The notes under the pieces: generated by a model
Database searches by the model: none
The model's input: only the letters and a program-made list of their open reading frames with translations
What the model was told of the DNA's origin: nothing
From: an uncultured Eudoraea sp.
GTDB taxonomy: Bacteria > Bacteroidota > Bacteroidia > Flavobacteriales > Flavobacteriaceae
NCBI RefSeq assembly: GCF_947258925.1
Contig: NZ_CAMYKG010000025.1
Coordinates: forward strand, 1-64,000
DNA length: 64,000 nucleotides
Reading direction: 5' to 3'
Part shown: in pieces, positions 37,754 through 46,978 of the stretch
How positions within the stretch are numbered: the first letter of the stretch is position 1
How the letters are laid out: every line of letters starts with the position of its first letter
Position numbers and translations under genes: made by a program

Positions 37754-38857
37754 CTAAATTGCCTCATACTGTTTCCCGGGCAAAGGCCGTATCATACCTT
37801 TCATTTCCATGTTTAAAAGGCTGGATACCGTTTTAAATACCGGCATTTGACATTTCAAGGCAATTTGATCTACCAATTGCCTTCCATCTTTCTGTAAAAA
37901 AGAATAAATAATTTTCTCATTGTCATCCAGTTCAACAAAAAGCTGTTTTTGTACAGTAACTGCTTTATTTTCTTCCGGTTGCCAGCCCATGATATACGCA
38001 AGGTCTCCGGCAGAAGTAAGCATATGGGCCTTTTGCCCCTTTATAAGATTATTGCAACCTAAACTATACTTGTCTTTTACCCGGCCGGGCACAGCAAATA
38101 CGTCGCGATTATAACTATTTGCAATATCCGCTGTTACGAGACTTCCTCCCTTTTCAGCTGATTCAATTACAATAGTAGCTTCACTCATCCCAGCTATAAT
38201 CCTGTTTCTTTTCAAAAAATTTTCCCGATCAGGATTGGATGTGCTCCAGAATTCAGTTAAAAAACCCCCATTTTTACGAATTTCATCTACATATCTGTGA
38301 TGTGATTTTGGATATATTTGATTTAATCCGTGCGCCAGGCATGCAATGGTCTGCAATCCATTTTTTAAAGCGGCCCGGTGCGCACAAATATCAATCCCAT
38401 ACGCAAAACCGCTTACTATAACGGGATCTAAAGGCGCGATATCTTCTATGAGTTTTTCGCAGAATGCGCTTCCATAAGCAGTATTATTCCTTGTACCTAC
38501 AATGCTTATGATTTTCTTGTCCTTTAAATTGATATCCCCTTTTTTGAAAATTAGGATGGGGCCATCTATACAATGTTTTAAATAGTTAGGAAATTCCGGA
38601 TCTAAAAAGTATGAATATGATATTCCGTTTTGAAGGATAAATTCGTATTCTGCTTCTGCCGCATGCAGATATTCCTTTTTATGTAATCCACCCAGGGTTA
38701 CAGTACCAATTCCTTCAATTTTTTGAAGATGATTCACTTTATCAGAAAAAACTGCCATTGGACTGCCACAGTGAGAAATCAGCTTTTTGGCTGTAATATC
38801 TCCAATATGAGGAATCTTTTGTAACCTCAAGACCGCAATTAACTCATCCTTAGTCAT
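37754..38857 (-). CDS. dprA: DNA-protecting protein DprA
   Basis: A 367-residue DprA/Smf protein that loads RecA on incoming single-stranded DNA during natural transformation. An N-terminal helix-hairpin-helix or SAM-like region (LQKIPHIGDITAKKL) is followed by the Rossmann core with SIVGTRNNTAYGS, VSGFAYGIDICAHRAAL and VFAVPGRVKDKYSLGCNNLI, then a C-terminal winged-helix (DGRQLVDQIALKCQMP). All are typical, so the gene looks functional. Confidence 0.95.
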   Translation of the reverse strand: MTKDELIAVLRLQKIPHIGDITAKKLISHCGSPMAVFSDKVNHLQKIEGIGTVTLGGLHKKEYLHAAEAEYEFILQNGISYSYFLDPEFPNYLKHCIDGPILIFKKGDINLKDKKIISIVGTRNNTAYGSAFCEKLIEDIAPLDPVIVSGFAYGIDICAHRAALKNGLQTIACLAHGLNQIYPKSHHRYVDEIRKNGGFLTEFWSTSNPDRENFLKRNRIIAGMSEATIVIESAEKGGSLVTADIANSYNRDVFAVPGRVKDKYSLGCNNLIKGQKAHMLTSAGDLAYIMGWQPEENKAVTVQKQLFVELDDNEKIIYSFLQKDGRQLVDQIALKCQMPVFKTVSSLLNMEMKGMIRPLPGKQYEAI

Positions 38858-38926
38858 TTATGCTATTTTCTTAGTTATTCACAAATTACATAAAATATTA
38901 TGTTAATAAAAAGTTCTCTCGTCCGG

Positions 38927-38957
38927 TTTGAAGCCCCCTAAATTTTTTTCATCTTTG
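38927..38957 (+). promoter_or_regulatory. Promoter of the HU-CCDC81/SPOR gene, near-leaderless
   Basis: TTTG (38927-38930), exactly 19 bases, then CATCTTTG (38950-38957), one mismatch from TAnnTTTG. Transcription would begin around 38963, that is, at the ATG itself. Confidence 0.5.
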
Positions 38958-38962
38958 TATTA

Positions 38963-39907
38963 ATGGGCATTGAGCATTACATACAGCAACTTTTATATCG
39001 CTACAACTGTGTTGTAGTCCCTGATTTTGGTGCATTTCTAACCCAAATGAAGTCGGCAGTACATCAAAAAGCGACCAACACCTTTTATCCTCCTTCAAAA
39101 CAAATTTCCTTTAACGAACAATTGTCTTCCAATGATGGTTTATTGGTTTCCTATATGGCCAATGCCGAAAACAAGTCCTATGAAGAAATGTTAAAGGAAA
39201 CATTAGATCTTGCTAAATCATGGAAAAAGCAATTACATTCTGGTGAAAGGCTAAAAATATCTTCTATAGGTGAATTATGGTTAAACAGAGAAGGTAAATT
39301 GCAATTCCAGCCTTCAAATGAGATTAATTACCTCACCTCCTCTTATGGTCTGTCTTCATTTGTGTCTCCAAGGGTTACACGCGAAATTCTAAAAGAGCAA
39401 GTGGTTGAAATGGAAGAAAAAATTCCTTTTATAATTACCCCTGAACAGCGAGAAAGAAAGTCATTCAGACCATATTTGAAATACGCCGCAATAATTCTAT
39501 TAGCCTTGTCCACAGGCATGACAGCTTACAGATTTTATGGTGAATCGCTTAACAAAAAGGAACTCGTTCAGCAAGAAGCACAAACACGGGTATACAAAAA
39601 TATTCAGGAAGCCACATTCTTTAACTCCAAGCCTCTGGAATTACCTGAACTTAAACTCCATGTGACCAAGAAAAGTGTTGGAAATCACCATATAATCGCC
39701 GGCGCATTTAGAATTCAGGAAAATGCGGATAAGAAAGTAACCCAATTGCGAAATAAGGGCTATGATGCAACATATCTTGGTGTTAATAGTTATGGTTTGC
39801 ATCAGGTAACCTACGGTAGTTATGAAAACCCGGAAGATGCACTGATCTTTCTTAGAAAAATTAAGCGCACAGAATCCCAGGATGCCTGGATGTTATCTAC
39901 AAAATAG
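38963..39907 (+). CDS. HU-CCDC81 and SPOR domain membrane protein
   Basis: A 314-residue protein in three parts. Residues 1-about 140 match the bacterial HU-CCDC81 domains (MGIEHYIQQLLYRYNCVVVP, DFGAF, ISFNEQLSSNDGLL). A transmembrane helix follows (about 173-190). The C-terminal SPOR domain (about 235-312; HIIAGAFRIQENADKKVTQL) binds denuded peptidoglycan at division sites. The topology puts the HU-like part in the cytosol and SPOR in the periplasm, so it may connect DNA or a cytosolic partner with the septum. Exact role unknown. Confidence 0.88.
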   Translation: MGIEHYIQQLLYRYNCVVVPDFGAFLTQMKSAVHQKATNTFYPPSKQISFNEQLSSNDGLLVSYMANAENKSYEEMLKETLDLAKSWKKQLHSGERLKISSIGELWLNREGKLQFQPSNEINYLTSSYGLSSFVSPRVTREILKEQVVEMEEKIPFIITPEQRERKSFRPYLKYAAIILLALSTGMTAYRFYGESLNKKELVQQEAQTRVYKNIQEATFFNSKPLELPELKLHVTKKSVGNHHIIAGAFRIQENADKKVTQLRNKGYDATYLGVNSYGLHQVTYGSYENPEDALIFLRKIKRTESQDAWMLSTK

Positions 39908-39938
39908 TTCCTTTCTTTTTCTTCAATTTAATTGGGCG

Positions 39939-39946
39939 TATCTTTG
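39939..39946 (+). promoter_or_regulatory. TAnnTTTG -7 box before the thioesterase gene
   Basis: TATCTTTG, perfect -7 consensus, 12 bases before the ATG at 39959. It lies inside the longer open frame that begins with TTG at 39932, which argues for the ATG as the start. Confidence 0.5.
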
Positions 39947-39958
39947 ATAAAAACGAAT

Positions 39959-40474
39959 ATGCAGCCTAAAACACCCAGTGAATCCAGAACAATAATGACG
40001 GATATGGTTTTACCCAGTGAAACTAATCCACTAAATAATTTATTTGGCGGCGAATTGTTAGCACGTATGGACAGAGCTGCCAGTATTGCCGCACGAAGGC
40101 ACAGTAGGCGAATTACCGTAACCGCCTCTGTTAATCATGTTGCATTTAACCGATCTGTTCCATTGGGCAGTGTTGTCACCGTAGAAGCGAAAATATCCCG
40201 AACTTTTAGGACTTCAATGGAGGTTTATATCGATGTTTGGATGGAAGACCGGTTTAGTGGTGAAAGTTCTAAAGCTAATGAAGCCATTTATACTTTTGTC
40301 GCTGTAGACGAAACAGGCAAACCAACGGCGGTCCCTCCAATAATCCCTGAAACGGAATTGGAAGCAGAACGTTTTGAAGGTGCACTTAGGAGAAAACAGC
40401 TTAGTCTTGTTTTGGCAGGCAAAATGAAACCCGGTGAGGCTACAGAACTGCGCGCCCTATTTATAAAAGAATAA
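39959..40474 (+). CDS. Acyl-CoA thioesterase (hotdog fold)
   Basis: A 171-residue hotdog-fold thioesterase of the YciA/BACH type, hydrolysing acyl-CoA to free acid and CoA. Family motifs are NNLFGGELLARMDRAASIAARRHS (about 24-47, split) and the VNHVAFNRSVPLGSVVTVEA block with the catalytic region. The start is the ATG encoding MQPKTPSESRTIM. It follows the SPOR gene by 51 bases and is convergent with the aldo-keto reductase gene. Confidence 0.92.
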   Translation: MQPKTPSESRTIMTDMVLPSETNPLNNLFGGELLARMDRAASIAARRHSRRITVTASVNHVAFNRSVPLGSVVTVEAKISRTFRTSMEVYIDVWMEDRFSGESSKANEAIYTFVAVDETGKPTAVPPIIPETELEAERFEGALRRKQLSLVLAGKMKPGEATELRALFIKE

Positions 40475-40493
40475 TTTTCCTGAGTTTCTTAGT

Positions 40494-41330
40494 TTAGAAA
40501 TCAAAGTTATCCGGGTCTGGTCCAAAACGCTGTCCTTTGTCTAAACTATCCAGATAAGCTATATCCCCAGCTGATAATTCAAAATCAAAAATATCAGCAT
40601 TTGATATAATCCTGTCCTTCTTAGAAGATTTAGGAATGGTAATAACACCTTTTTGCAGATCCCAGCGCAGCACTATTTGAGCAATTGTTTTATTGTACTT
40701 CTTTGCAAGCTCTTTAAAATTGTCGATGCCAAATATCTTGCCCTGCATCATTGGCGACCAGGCTTCATATTGGATGTTTTTATCTAAACAAAAGTTAAGC
40801 AGGTTTTGTTGAACGAGGTATGGATGAAATTCCATCTGATTTACCATTGGGACTATCTCGGCTTTACTCAAAAGATCTTCCAAGTGATGCTGCATAAAGT
40901 TACTCACCCCTATGGCTCTAATTCGCTTCTGTTTATAAAGAAATTCCAGTGCTTTCCATGTATTCTTATATTTACCTGAAACCGGCCAGTGTATCAAATA
41001 AAGGTCCAGGTAATCCAGGCCAAGTCTTTCGAGGCTCGCATCAAAAGCTTTTAGGGTGCTTTCATAACCCTGATCTGAATTCCATACTTTGCTGACCACA
41101 AAAATATCTTCCCTTGGTACGTTACTTTGGACTATCCCTTTACCTACGCCAATTTCATTGTTATAAACAGAAGCGGTATCAATATGTCGATAACCAGCCT
41201 CAATAGCGCATTTTACCGCATTTATAACTTCTTTTCCATCCTCCGAAAGGTAAACCCCCAAGCCCAGATATGGCATTTTAACTCCATTATGCAGTGTAAA
41301 AGTCCCTTTAATATCTGTAATTGGCCCCAT
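40494..41330 (-). CDS. Aldo/keto reductase
   Basis: A 278-residue NADPH-dependent oxidoreductase with a TIM-barrel fold. The catalytic tetrad is visible: Asp in YRHIDTASVYNNE, Tyr a few residues on, Lys in VVSKVWNSD and His in YLIHWPVSG. The cofactor-binding ITIPKSSKKDRI motif is near residue 232. It groups with the 2,5-diketo-gluconic acid reductase-like enzymes; the real substrate is unknown. Located 13 bases before the EnvC-like gene's end, same strand. Confidence 0.9.
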   Translation of the reverse strand: MGPITDIKGTFTLHNGVKMPYLGLGVYLSEDGKEVINAVKCAIEAGYRHIDTASVYNNEIGVGKGIVQSNVPREDIFVVSKVWNSDQGYESTLKAFDASLERLGLDYLDLYLIHWPVSGKYKNTWKALEFLYKQKRIRAIGVSNFMQHHLEDLLSKAEIVPMVNQMEFHPYLVQQNLLNFCLDKNIQYEAWSPMMQGKIFGIDNFKELAKKYNKTIAQIVLRWDLQKGVITIPKSSKKDRIISNADIFDFELSAGDIAYLDSLDKGQRFGPDPDNFDF

Positions 41331-41343
41331 AATTAAATTGATT

Positions 41344-42573
41344 TTAAAGTCGGTAAATCCACTCCTCCGGATTTAGCCTGGTCGCATCCTTGTAGAGGTA
41401 AAATTTCAATTGTGTCAATCCATTATACCGATTAGTATATATTTCTCCGAGTTCTTCTTTAATACTCACTTTATCTCCTTTTTTTACGAACAAGTTGGAC
41501 AAATTATAATAGGTACTTATGTAATTTCCATGTTTTATCTGCACCCCCTTATTGCCGCCGGGAATAGCCAAAATAGCTATTACTTCGCCCTCAAAAACCG
41601 CCCGTGCTTTTGCCCCTTCATCTGTAGCAATTATGACTCCATTGCTCTGATGTTTGATCCCGGGATAAACGGCATCCTTATAAACGCCGAAACCCTGTTG
41701 CTTTATCCCTTTTTCCACCGGCCATATCAGTTTCCCTTTATTCGCTGAAAAATTGTTCGCTACCAAAGTAGCTTCCGGTGTTAAAACAAATCTATTGGAT
41801 GTTCCTCTTTTTCCCGCTTTTTTGTTTGAGGCGGCTATTGCATTACGTATTAATTTTTCAATTTGCTTGTCAATTTTACGCGCTTCTTGCTTCTTTTTTC
41901 TTATTGCCGAGGCATAACTGCTCTCATTTTCTCTAATTGTCTTCAAAAGTGCTTTCTGGGCCTTTATCTCAGTAAGTAATTCCCCCTTGGCTTTCGTATT
42001 CTGCGCTATCAGGACTTGTTTAACTTTGCGTTGTTCGGTTAAATCCTTGTTTAATTTAGTAAGTTCATCTGTTTTTTGTAAAATATCCATTCCCTGTTGT
42101 TTTCTAAACTGGGTATATTGCTTCATATACTGGAGTCTTTTAAAAGCTTGAAAAAAATTCTCAGATGACAAAAGAAACATCAGCCTGCTTTGCTGTGATC
42201 TGTTTTGATATGACTTCTGAATCATTAAGGCATATTCTTCCTTCAAGGCATCCAAATCTTCTCTGAGTTTAGAGATATTCCTAATGTTCGCATTTATTTG
42301 TCTGTTAAGGAGGTTAGCTTGCTGATTGGTGACCCGGATCAATTGCTGTCTTACATTTATCTTTTGATCTAATACTTCCATTTGATCAAGAACGCTTCCC
42401 TTTTGTTTTTTTTCAGCAAATAAGAGCCTGTTGATATCATCTATTTCCTTTTGCAGCTGTTCTCTCCTGGTTTCCAATACTTTTTGCTCATTAGTTTGTC
42501 CTTGCGCGGATGAACTCAGCAGCAGTATAAGAATGAATACTAAATAGGTAGAATATTGCTTTGGAATTCTCAT
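41344..42573 (-). CDS. EnvC-like coiled-coil protein with degenerate M23 domain
   Basis: A 409-residue exported protein: signal peptide (residues about 9-25), a long coiled coil (about 27-265), then a C-terminal LytM/M23 domain (about 285-380). The zinc-binding residues seem lost: the HxGxD site reads SNGVI (Ser310, Ile314) and the YAHL site reads YYNLS (Asn357). EnvC of E. coli has the same kind of inactive domain and activates amidases at division, so this is probably an amidase activator and not a peptidase, although databases usually label such genes as peptidases. It lies at the end of the dut-TPR-DUF4292 cluster. Confidence 0.85.
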   Translation of the reverse strand: MRIPKQYSTYLVFILILLLSSSAQGQTNEQKVLETRREQLQKEIDDINRLLFAEKKQKGSVLDQMEVLDQKINVRQQLIRVTNQQANLLNRQINANIRNISKLREDLDALKEEYALMIQKSYQNRSQQSRLMFLLSSENFFQAFKRLQYMKQYTQFRKQQGMDILQKTDELTKLNKDLTEQRKVKQVLIAQNTKAKGELLTEIKAQKALLKTIRENESSYASAIRKKKQEARKIDKQIEKLIRNAIAASNKKAGKRGTSNRFVLTPEATLVANNFSANKGKLIWPVEKGIKQQGFGVYKDAVYPGIKHQSNGVIIATDEGAKARAVFEGEVIAILAIPGGNKGVQIKHGNYISTYYNLSNLFVKKGDKVSIKEELGEIYTNRYNGLTQLKFYLYKDATRLNPEEWIYRL

Positions 42574-42574
42574 C

Positions 42575-43360
42575 TTATTTCAAAACTATTTCTTCGTAAC
42601 CTTTAGGTATTTTGTATGGGAAATTTAATGCTCTATTTAATTCAATACTTCTAAATTGTATCGCAATATTTGTGGTTTGATCAATATCAATTGCGGTAAT
42701 TTGAATTACCTCAGGGAAAACCATTTTATCCTTTTTCTGATATGATTTATAATAGATTTCCAAAAGCCTTTTATTCCAGGGTTGTGATAACTGTTGCGTA
42801 GCAATTTTAAAATTCTTTGGTTCAATTAAGAACAATGTTTTGAACAAACTGCCCATAATTTTAGGTTTAAGTTCATAGTATTCCTGCAGTGGAATAGAAA
42901 CATATTTTTCAGTCCTTAGATCAAATAATGCTTGCCCCAGCAATAGATTTTGTAATTTATCAAAATCTAAATCTGTTCCCAGTAGCTCACTGAAATAATT
43001 AAAATCTCCATCGAAATATTCATTCTGTAACTTGTTGTAAAAAGTCACCCTTTTCGGTGTAACTAATGCCTTTACAACGCCCAGAGGGGCGCTTATCCAA
43101 ATAGCATTGTCCTTTTCAAGTCTTAGGCTAACACTAACAGTCTGAACAGAACTTCCATCATTATACTCAATTTTTAACTTGCCACTAATGGTCTTGAATT
43201 CTAATTGGTTTTTATAATGATTTTTTATTATTGCCTTAGTCGTCAGCTTTTCATCAACTTTTCCTTCTAAAACTACCTTGCTTGATTTGCAAGAGAACGA
43301 AAGTATTGCCAAGATGGCTGTGACTATCCAGTTTTTCCAACTATAGGTCTTATATTTCAT
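42575..43360 (-). CDS. DUF4292 lipoprotein
   Basis: A 261-residue lipoprotein (LSFSC, Cys24) of the DUF4292 family, which has a fold reminiscent of outer-membrane lipoprotein carriers such as LolA/LolB. Evidence includes the KTISGKLKIEYNDG opening strand, IWISAPLGVVKALVTPKRVTFYNK and the C-terminal NFPYKIPKGYEEI. It may handle lipids or lipoproteins at the outer membrane, but this is not established. One base separates it from the EnvC-like gene, four from the TPR gene. Confidence 0.88.
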   Translation of the reverse strand: MKYKTYSWKNWIVTAILAILSFSCKSSKVVLEGKVDEKLTTKAIIKNHYKNQLEFKTISGKLKIEYNDGSSVQTVSVSLRLEKDNAIWISAPLGVVKALVTPKRVTFYNKLQNEYFDGDFNYFSELLGTDLDFDKLQNLLLGQALFDLRTEKYVSIPLQEYYELKPKIMGSLFKTLFLIEPKNFKIATQQLSQPWNKRLLEIYYKSYQKKDKMVFPEVIQITAIDIDQTTNIAIQFRSIELNRALNFPYKIPKGYEEIVLK

Positions 43361-43364
43361 TCTA

Positions 43365-44282
43365 TCAGGAACCAGATTTTATTTTACTAAGATACATATT
43401 TGCCTTCGATGTATTTCCCAAAAACATATGCGCATTGGCCAACTCTTTGTAAATATTGTTGCCCAGTGGAATATCGTCTATCAAAAAATCCAGGGCTGCT
43501 TCTAATTCACTAATGGCTTCGCTTTGATTGCCAGATCTATTGAGAGCCATACCTTTTGCGTAATAGAAATAGGGTTGTGAGGGAAATTGCTCTAAAGCTT
43601 CGTCTGCCTTTTTGATCAAAGAGCTATAATTCTTATTTTGAATTAATTCTTCGATATCTGATTTATAGTTTTTGAGTGGATCAATGTCCTTGTTTTGGAC
43701 TGTAATCCCCTCTTTAATTTCTTTCTTTCTATTTATTTGATCCAAAGAATCACTAATCCTGCGAGAAAGTGTCTCTTTAAATGAAGTGTTTTTCATTTCC
43801 TTCAAGACATTTAAGGCCTTCTGATAATTTTTTCTCTGAAAATATACTACTGCCAGATTCTCTTTTAGCATATCATTATCAAATATGATTTGATCCTGTA
43901 TCATCTCTAGATCGTTCCCTTGTTTATCCATAATATCTACCAGAGTATCCAGATACCAAATGTTTTCAGGTTCAGAATTTAATGCCTCGATTCCGTATTG
44001 CTGAGCTAAGATATATTGTTTATTAGCCAGATAGCATTTAGCCAGTTCAAAGTCAATTACCTTATAGGAATCATCCAGGTCTTTGCATTTTAATAAAAGA
44101 TTAATTGCCTTATCATAATTTTCAATGCCTTTTTGCTTTAATGCCTCAAAGAATGCTTCCTGAAATTCGTCCGTATAGTCTTCCAAAAAAACCGCTGCAC
44201 TCTCCTCCTCCTGGGCATAACCTATCTGCAAGAAAATCAATATTCCCAGAAAGATAACCAACCATTTATGCCTTAAGTTCAT
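43365..44282 (-). CDS. Exported tetratricopeptide repeat protein
   Basis: A 305-residue protein with a signal peptide (MNLRHKWLVIFLGILIFLQIGYAQ) followed by helical repeats, for example AINLLLKCKDLDDSYKVIDFELAKCYLANKQY, YYAKGMALNRSGNQSEAISELEAALD and ELANAHMFLGNTSKANMYLSKI, each read in pieces as TPR units. Such proteins act as periplasmic scaffolds. It belongs to the conserved flavobacterial string flippase, dut, TPR, DUF4292, EnvC-like. Function unknown. Confidence 0.85.
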   Translation of the reverse strand: MNLRHKWLVIFLGILIFLQIGYAQEEESAAVFLEDYTDEFQEAFFEALKQKGIENYDKAINLLLKCKDLDDSYKVIDFELAKCYLANKQYILAQQYGIEALNSEPENIWYLDTLVDIMDKQGNDLEMIQDQIIFDNDMLKENLAVVYFQRKNYQKALNVLKEMKNTSFKETLSRRISDSLDQINRKKEIKEGITVQNKDIDPLKNYKSDIEELIQNKNYSSLIKKADEALEQFPSQPYFYYAKGMALNRSGNQSEAISELEAALDFLIDDIPLGNNIYKELANAHMFLGNTSKANMYLSKIKSGS

Positions 44283-44321
44283 ATAATAAGACTAATATCA
44301 ATCTCAATTCTTAATGTTCTC

Positions 44322-44756
44322 CTATTTTGAGCCTGTACTTCCAAACCCTCCTTCACCTCTGGTGGTTTCAGATAATATTTCCGTTTCAATCCACTCCGCA
44401 CGATCATGTTTTGAAATTACTAATTGTGCAATGCGCTCGCCATTGACAATGGTAAATTCCTCATTAGATAAATTCACAAGAATCACGCCAATTTCTCCTC
44501 TATAATCCGCATCCACTGTTCCGGGCGAATTAAGAACTGTTATTCCTTTCTTTAAAGCCAATCCGCTTCTTGGCCTTACTTGTGCTTCGTACCCAACAGG
44601 AATTTCTAAGAACAATCCTGTTTTAACCAGTACCCTCTCCAATGGCTGTAGTGAAATTGCTTCCGTTATATTTGCCCTGAGATCCATTCCTGCTGATGCT
44701 GCTGTTTCATATTCAGGAATTGGATGTTCAGATTTATTGATGATTCTAACTTTCAT
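44322..44756 (-). CDS. dut: dUTP diphosphatase
   Basis: A 144-residue trimeric dUTPase that hydrolyses dUTP to dUMP and pyrophosphate, keeping uracil out of DNA. All five motifs are present: [30 protein letters not shown] and the C-terminal [10 protein letters not shown]. It lies 5 bases after the flippase gene's end on the same strand. Confidence 0.97.
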   Translation of the reverse strand: MKVRIINKSEHPIPEYETAASAGMDLRANITEAISLQPLERVLVKTGLFLEIPVGYEAQVRPRSGLALKKGITVLNSPGTVDADYRGEIGVILVNLSNEEFTIVNGERIAQLVISKHDRAEWIETEILSETTRGEGGFGSTGSK

Positions 44757-44761
44757 ATTAG

Positions 44762-46243
44762 CTACTGTTTTTTTGTGCCTTTCGAACCGATTAAAAATAT
44801 CCTTTTCAGGGTTTCATTTTCCATTTTGTAGAGTAGAACTAAAAATACTAAAAGCAGGGCACTACCTATTATTAAATTTCTGTTAAACACGTAAAAGGAC
44901 AGGGTAGCGAATAATATGGATACGCCTAAATAAAATGTTATTTTTCTCAAATTATAAGGAATCGGATAGTATTTTTTTCCAAAAAAATAGGATATAAGCA
45001 TCATACTTCCATAGGCTGCCAGCGTTGCCAGTGCAGAAGCATAGTACCCCCATTTCGGAATGAACAAATAATTAATAACAATTGTAATCACTGCTCCAAT
45101 AATGGAGATATATGCGCCAAATTCTGTTCTGTCCGTAACTTTATACCAAACCGAGAGATTATGATAAATTCCGAGACAAAAACTGGCTAAGATTATTACG
45201 GGAACTATTGGCATTGCTTCCCAATATGCAGGATTTTGAATAAAGATGACTTTCAGTATATCGGCAAAAACAACAACGGCCAATAATATTACACTCCCCA
45301 AAACAACAAAATAGTTAGTAATCTGTGCATAAGCCCGTTGAGGGCGTTCAGAAGAGGAATGGCTAAAGAAAAAGGGTTCTATGCCGAGACGAAATGCCGT
45401 GGCAAACAAAGTCATAAAAAGGGCTAGTTTATAGCACGCGGAATACTTGCCCATTTCACTTTTAGCAATATCCTGAGGCAATAAATCTGCAAGCAGTATT
45501 CTGTCAAATACTTCATTTATTGTAAACGCAATTCCTGCTATCATCACCGGCAATCCATACTTTAACATCCTAACCAATAAGGATTTATCAAACACATAGG
45601 GCCTTTTTGCATAAAGGCTCCCCATCATAATCAAAGTAATACCGCTGGCGATCAGATTTGAAATAAAAATATACGATATCTCAAAGTTAGGAATATAAAT
45701 GGCGTTTAATAATCCTTCAGGGTTGGCATTTGCAAGCCCGGGGAGTAAGAGGAGCAAAAAGATATTTAAACCTAAATTTACAATCACATTTACGATTTTT
45801 ACCATCGCATATCGCTTGGGCCTTTCATTTGCGCGGAGCCAGGCAAAAGGGATGATTGCAAGAGCATCCAAAGCCAGAATAAAAATGAAATATTTAATGT
45901 ATTGTGGTTCAATATTAAGCAAATCAGCTAATTGGCTCTGAAACAACAAAGCGAATAGCGTGAATAACACTGTGCTGAATGACAAGGAAATTAATGAGGT
46001 GGACACTACCTTATTTTCATCATCTTCCTTATTAAAAAATCGAAAAAATGCTGTTTCCATCCCGTAAGCCAGGATCACATTAAAAATGGCAAACCAGGCA
46101 AAAATCAGGGTCACCTCGCCATACGACCCGGGTGGCATAACTTTAGTATAAATAGGGACCAATATAAAGGACAGCATACGGGGAAGTACTGTAGCCAAAC
46201 CATAAATGAAGGTTTGTTTAAAAAGTTTTTTGATTAAACTCAA
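44762..46243 (-). CDS. Polysaccharide flippase, Wzx/MATE-like
   Basis: A 493-residue integral membrane protein with about 14 predicted helices, of the Wzx-like lipid-linked oligosaccharide flippase family (MVF/MATE superfamily). It opens [24 protein letters not shown], the usual start of flavobacterial members. The start codon is TTG; a promoter with a 19-base spacer ends 20 bases upstream, which supports it. Probably moves O-antigen or capsule repeat units across the inner membrane, though no glycan cluster is adjacent. It heads the string that ends with the EnvC-like gene. Confidence 0.88.
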   Translation of the reverse strand: MSLIKKLFKQTFIYGLATVLPRMLSFILVPIYTKVMPPGSYGEVTLIFAWFAIFNVILAYGMETAFFRFFNKEDDENKVVSTSLISLSFSTVLFTLFALLFQSQLADLLNIEPQYIKYFIFILALDALAIIPFAWLRANERPKRYAMVKIVNVIVNLGLNIFLLLLLPGLANANPEGLLNAIYIPNFEISYIFISNLIASGITLIMMGSLYAKRPYVFDKSLLVRMLKYGLPVMIAGIAFTINEVFDRILLADLLPQDIAKSEMGKYSACYKLALFMTLFATAFRLGIEPFFFSHSSSERPQRAYAQITNYFVVLGSVILLAVVVFADILKVIFIQNPAYWEAMPIVPVIILASFCLGIYHNLSVWYKVTDRTEFGAYISIIGAVITIVINYLFIPKWGYYASALATLAAYGSMMLISYFFGKKYYPIPYNLRKITFYLGVSILFATLSFYVFNRNLIIGSALLLVFLVLLYKMENETLKRIFLIGSKGTKKQ

Positions 46244-46262
46244 TGGCTTTTAGATTTGGTCT

Positions 46263-46293
46263 TAAAATTAGGTATTTAAACCCATGGAACAAA
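46263..46293 (-). promoter_or_regulatory. Promoter of the flippase-dut cluster
   Basis: TTTG (46293-46290), exactly 19 bases, then TAATTTTA (46270-46263) on the minus strand; one mismatch in the -7 box. Start of transcription predicted near 46256. Confidence 0.6.
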
Positions 46294-46309
46294 GTCTGCT
46301 ATATGGTGG

Positions 46310-46834
46310 TTATCGATATACCCGCATAGGTTTATCTTTTATTCCCTCTACTTTATAATAGTCTACTTTCGTATTATTAAAATTCCCTGTGGTATTTATA
46401 TAGCTAATTACCGCCTCATTTTTCTTCAAACTAAATGGAAAGTCTTCATTTTCTTTACTGATTAAATTCGGAGGTTGATTCCCAACTTCTTTTTTTGGGT
46501 CTGAATGCATTATAATATCAGGTTTTTTGTCCTTAGGTGTCTGTTTATAATTACAAATGATCATAATGCTTTCTTCCTCCTTCTTGATCTCTGATGCTAA
46601 AACATGCCCCCTGAAAAAAACTTCAAGAAATTCTATTTCGACTCCTTCCTCTAACGAAACCGGTATTTCCAGGATGAAGCCTGTACCGCTATTTTCTAAT
46701 CCTCCTGCATATTGTTGACATGTGGGATTAGCAATGCTGAAAGGCGGATTTGTATTTAAATTCTTCTGAGAACTGCATCCACAATAGCTAAATGCAGTTA
46801 GAATCATCAGTATTGATACATTTTTCATTTTCAT
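46310..46834 (-). CDS. Lipoprotein of unknown function
   Basis: A 174-residue lipoprotein; the lipobox is YCGCSS, so the anchored residue is Cys18 or Cys20. The mature part is predicted to be beta-rich, with cysteines in NPTCQQYAGG and MIICNYKQ. Similar short lipoproteins occur in other flavobacteria, but I know no function. It is monocistronic: its own promoter lies 25-53 bases upstream, and the flippase promoter follows. Confidence 0.75.
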   Translation of the reverse strand: MKMKNVSILMILTAFSYCGCSSQKNLNTNPPFSIANPTCQQYAGGLENSGTGFILEIPVSLEEGVEIEFLEVFFRGHVLASEIKKEEESIMIICNYKQTPKDKKPDIIMHSDPKKEVGNQPPNLISKENEDFPFSLKKNEAVISYINTTGNFNNTKVDYYKVEGIKDKPMRVYR

Positions 46835-46858
46835 ATTTATTTTTTAGTAGCTACATGG

Positions 46859-46887
46859 TAAAGATATAAAACCAAATATGGTGCCAA
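46859..46887 (-). promoter_or_regulatory. Promoter of the 174-residue lipoprotein gene
   Basis: TTG (46887-46885), 18 bases, then TATCTTTA (46866-46859) on the minus strand, one mismatch from TAnnTTTG. It starts right behind the atp operon terminator. Confidence 0.55.
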
Positions 46888-46920
46888 AACAGTATTCTTT
46901 AGTAACTCACAACAGTCCAT

Positions 46921-46946
46921 AAAAAAATCCCGTATAACACGGGATT
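46921..46946 (-). terminator. Terminator of the ATP synthase operon
   Basis: AATCCCGT (46926-46933) pairs with ACGGGATT (46939-46946) around a 5-base loop; the minus strand then has a run of seven T. It lies 32 bases after the atpG stop. Confidence 0.9.
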
Positions 46947-46978
46947 CTTATTTTGTTTAGAACATAAATCAACTAAAA

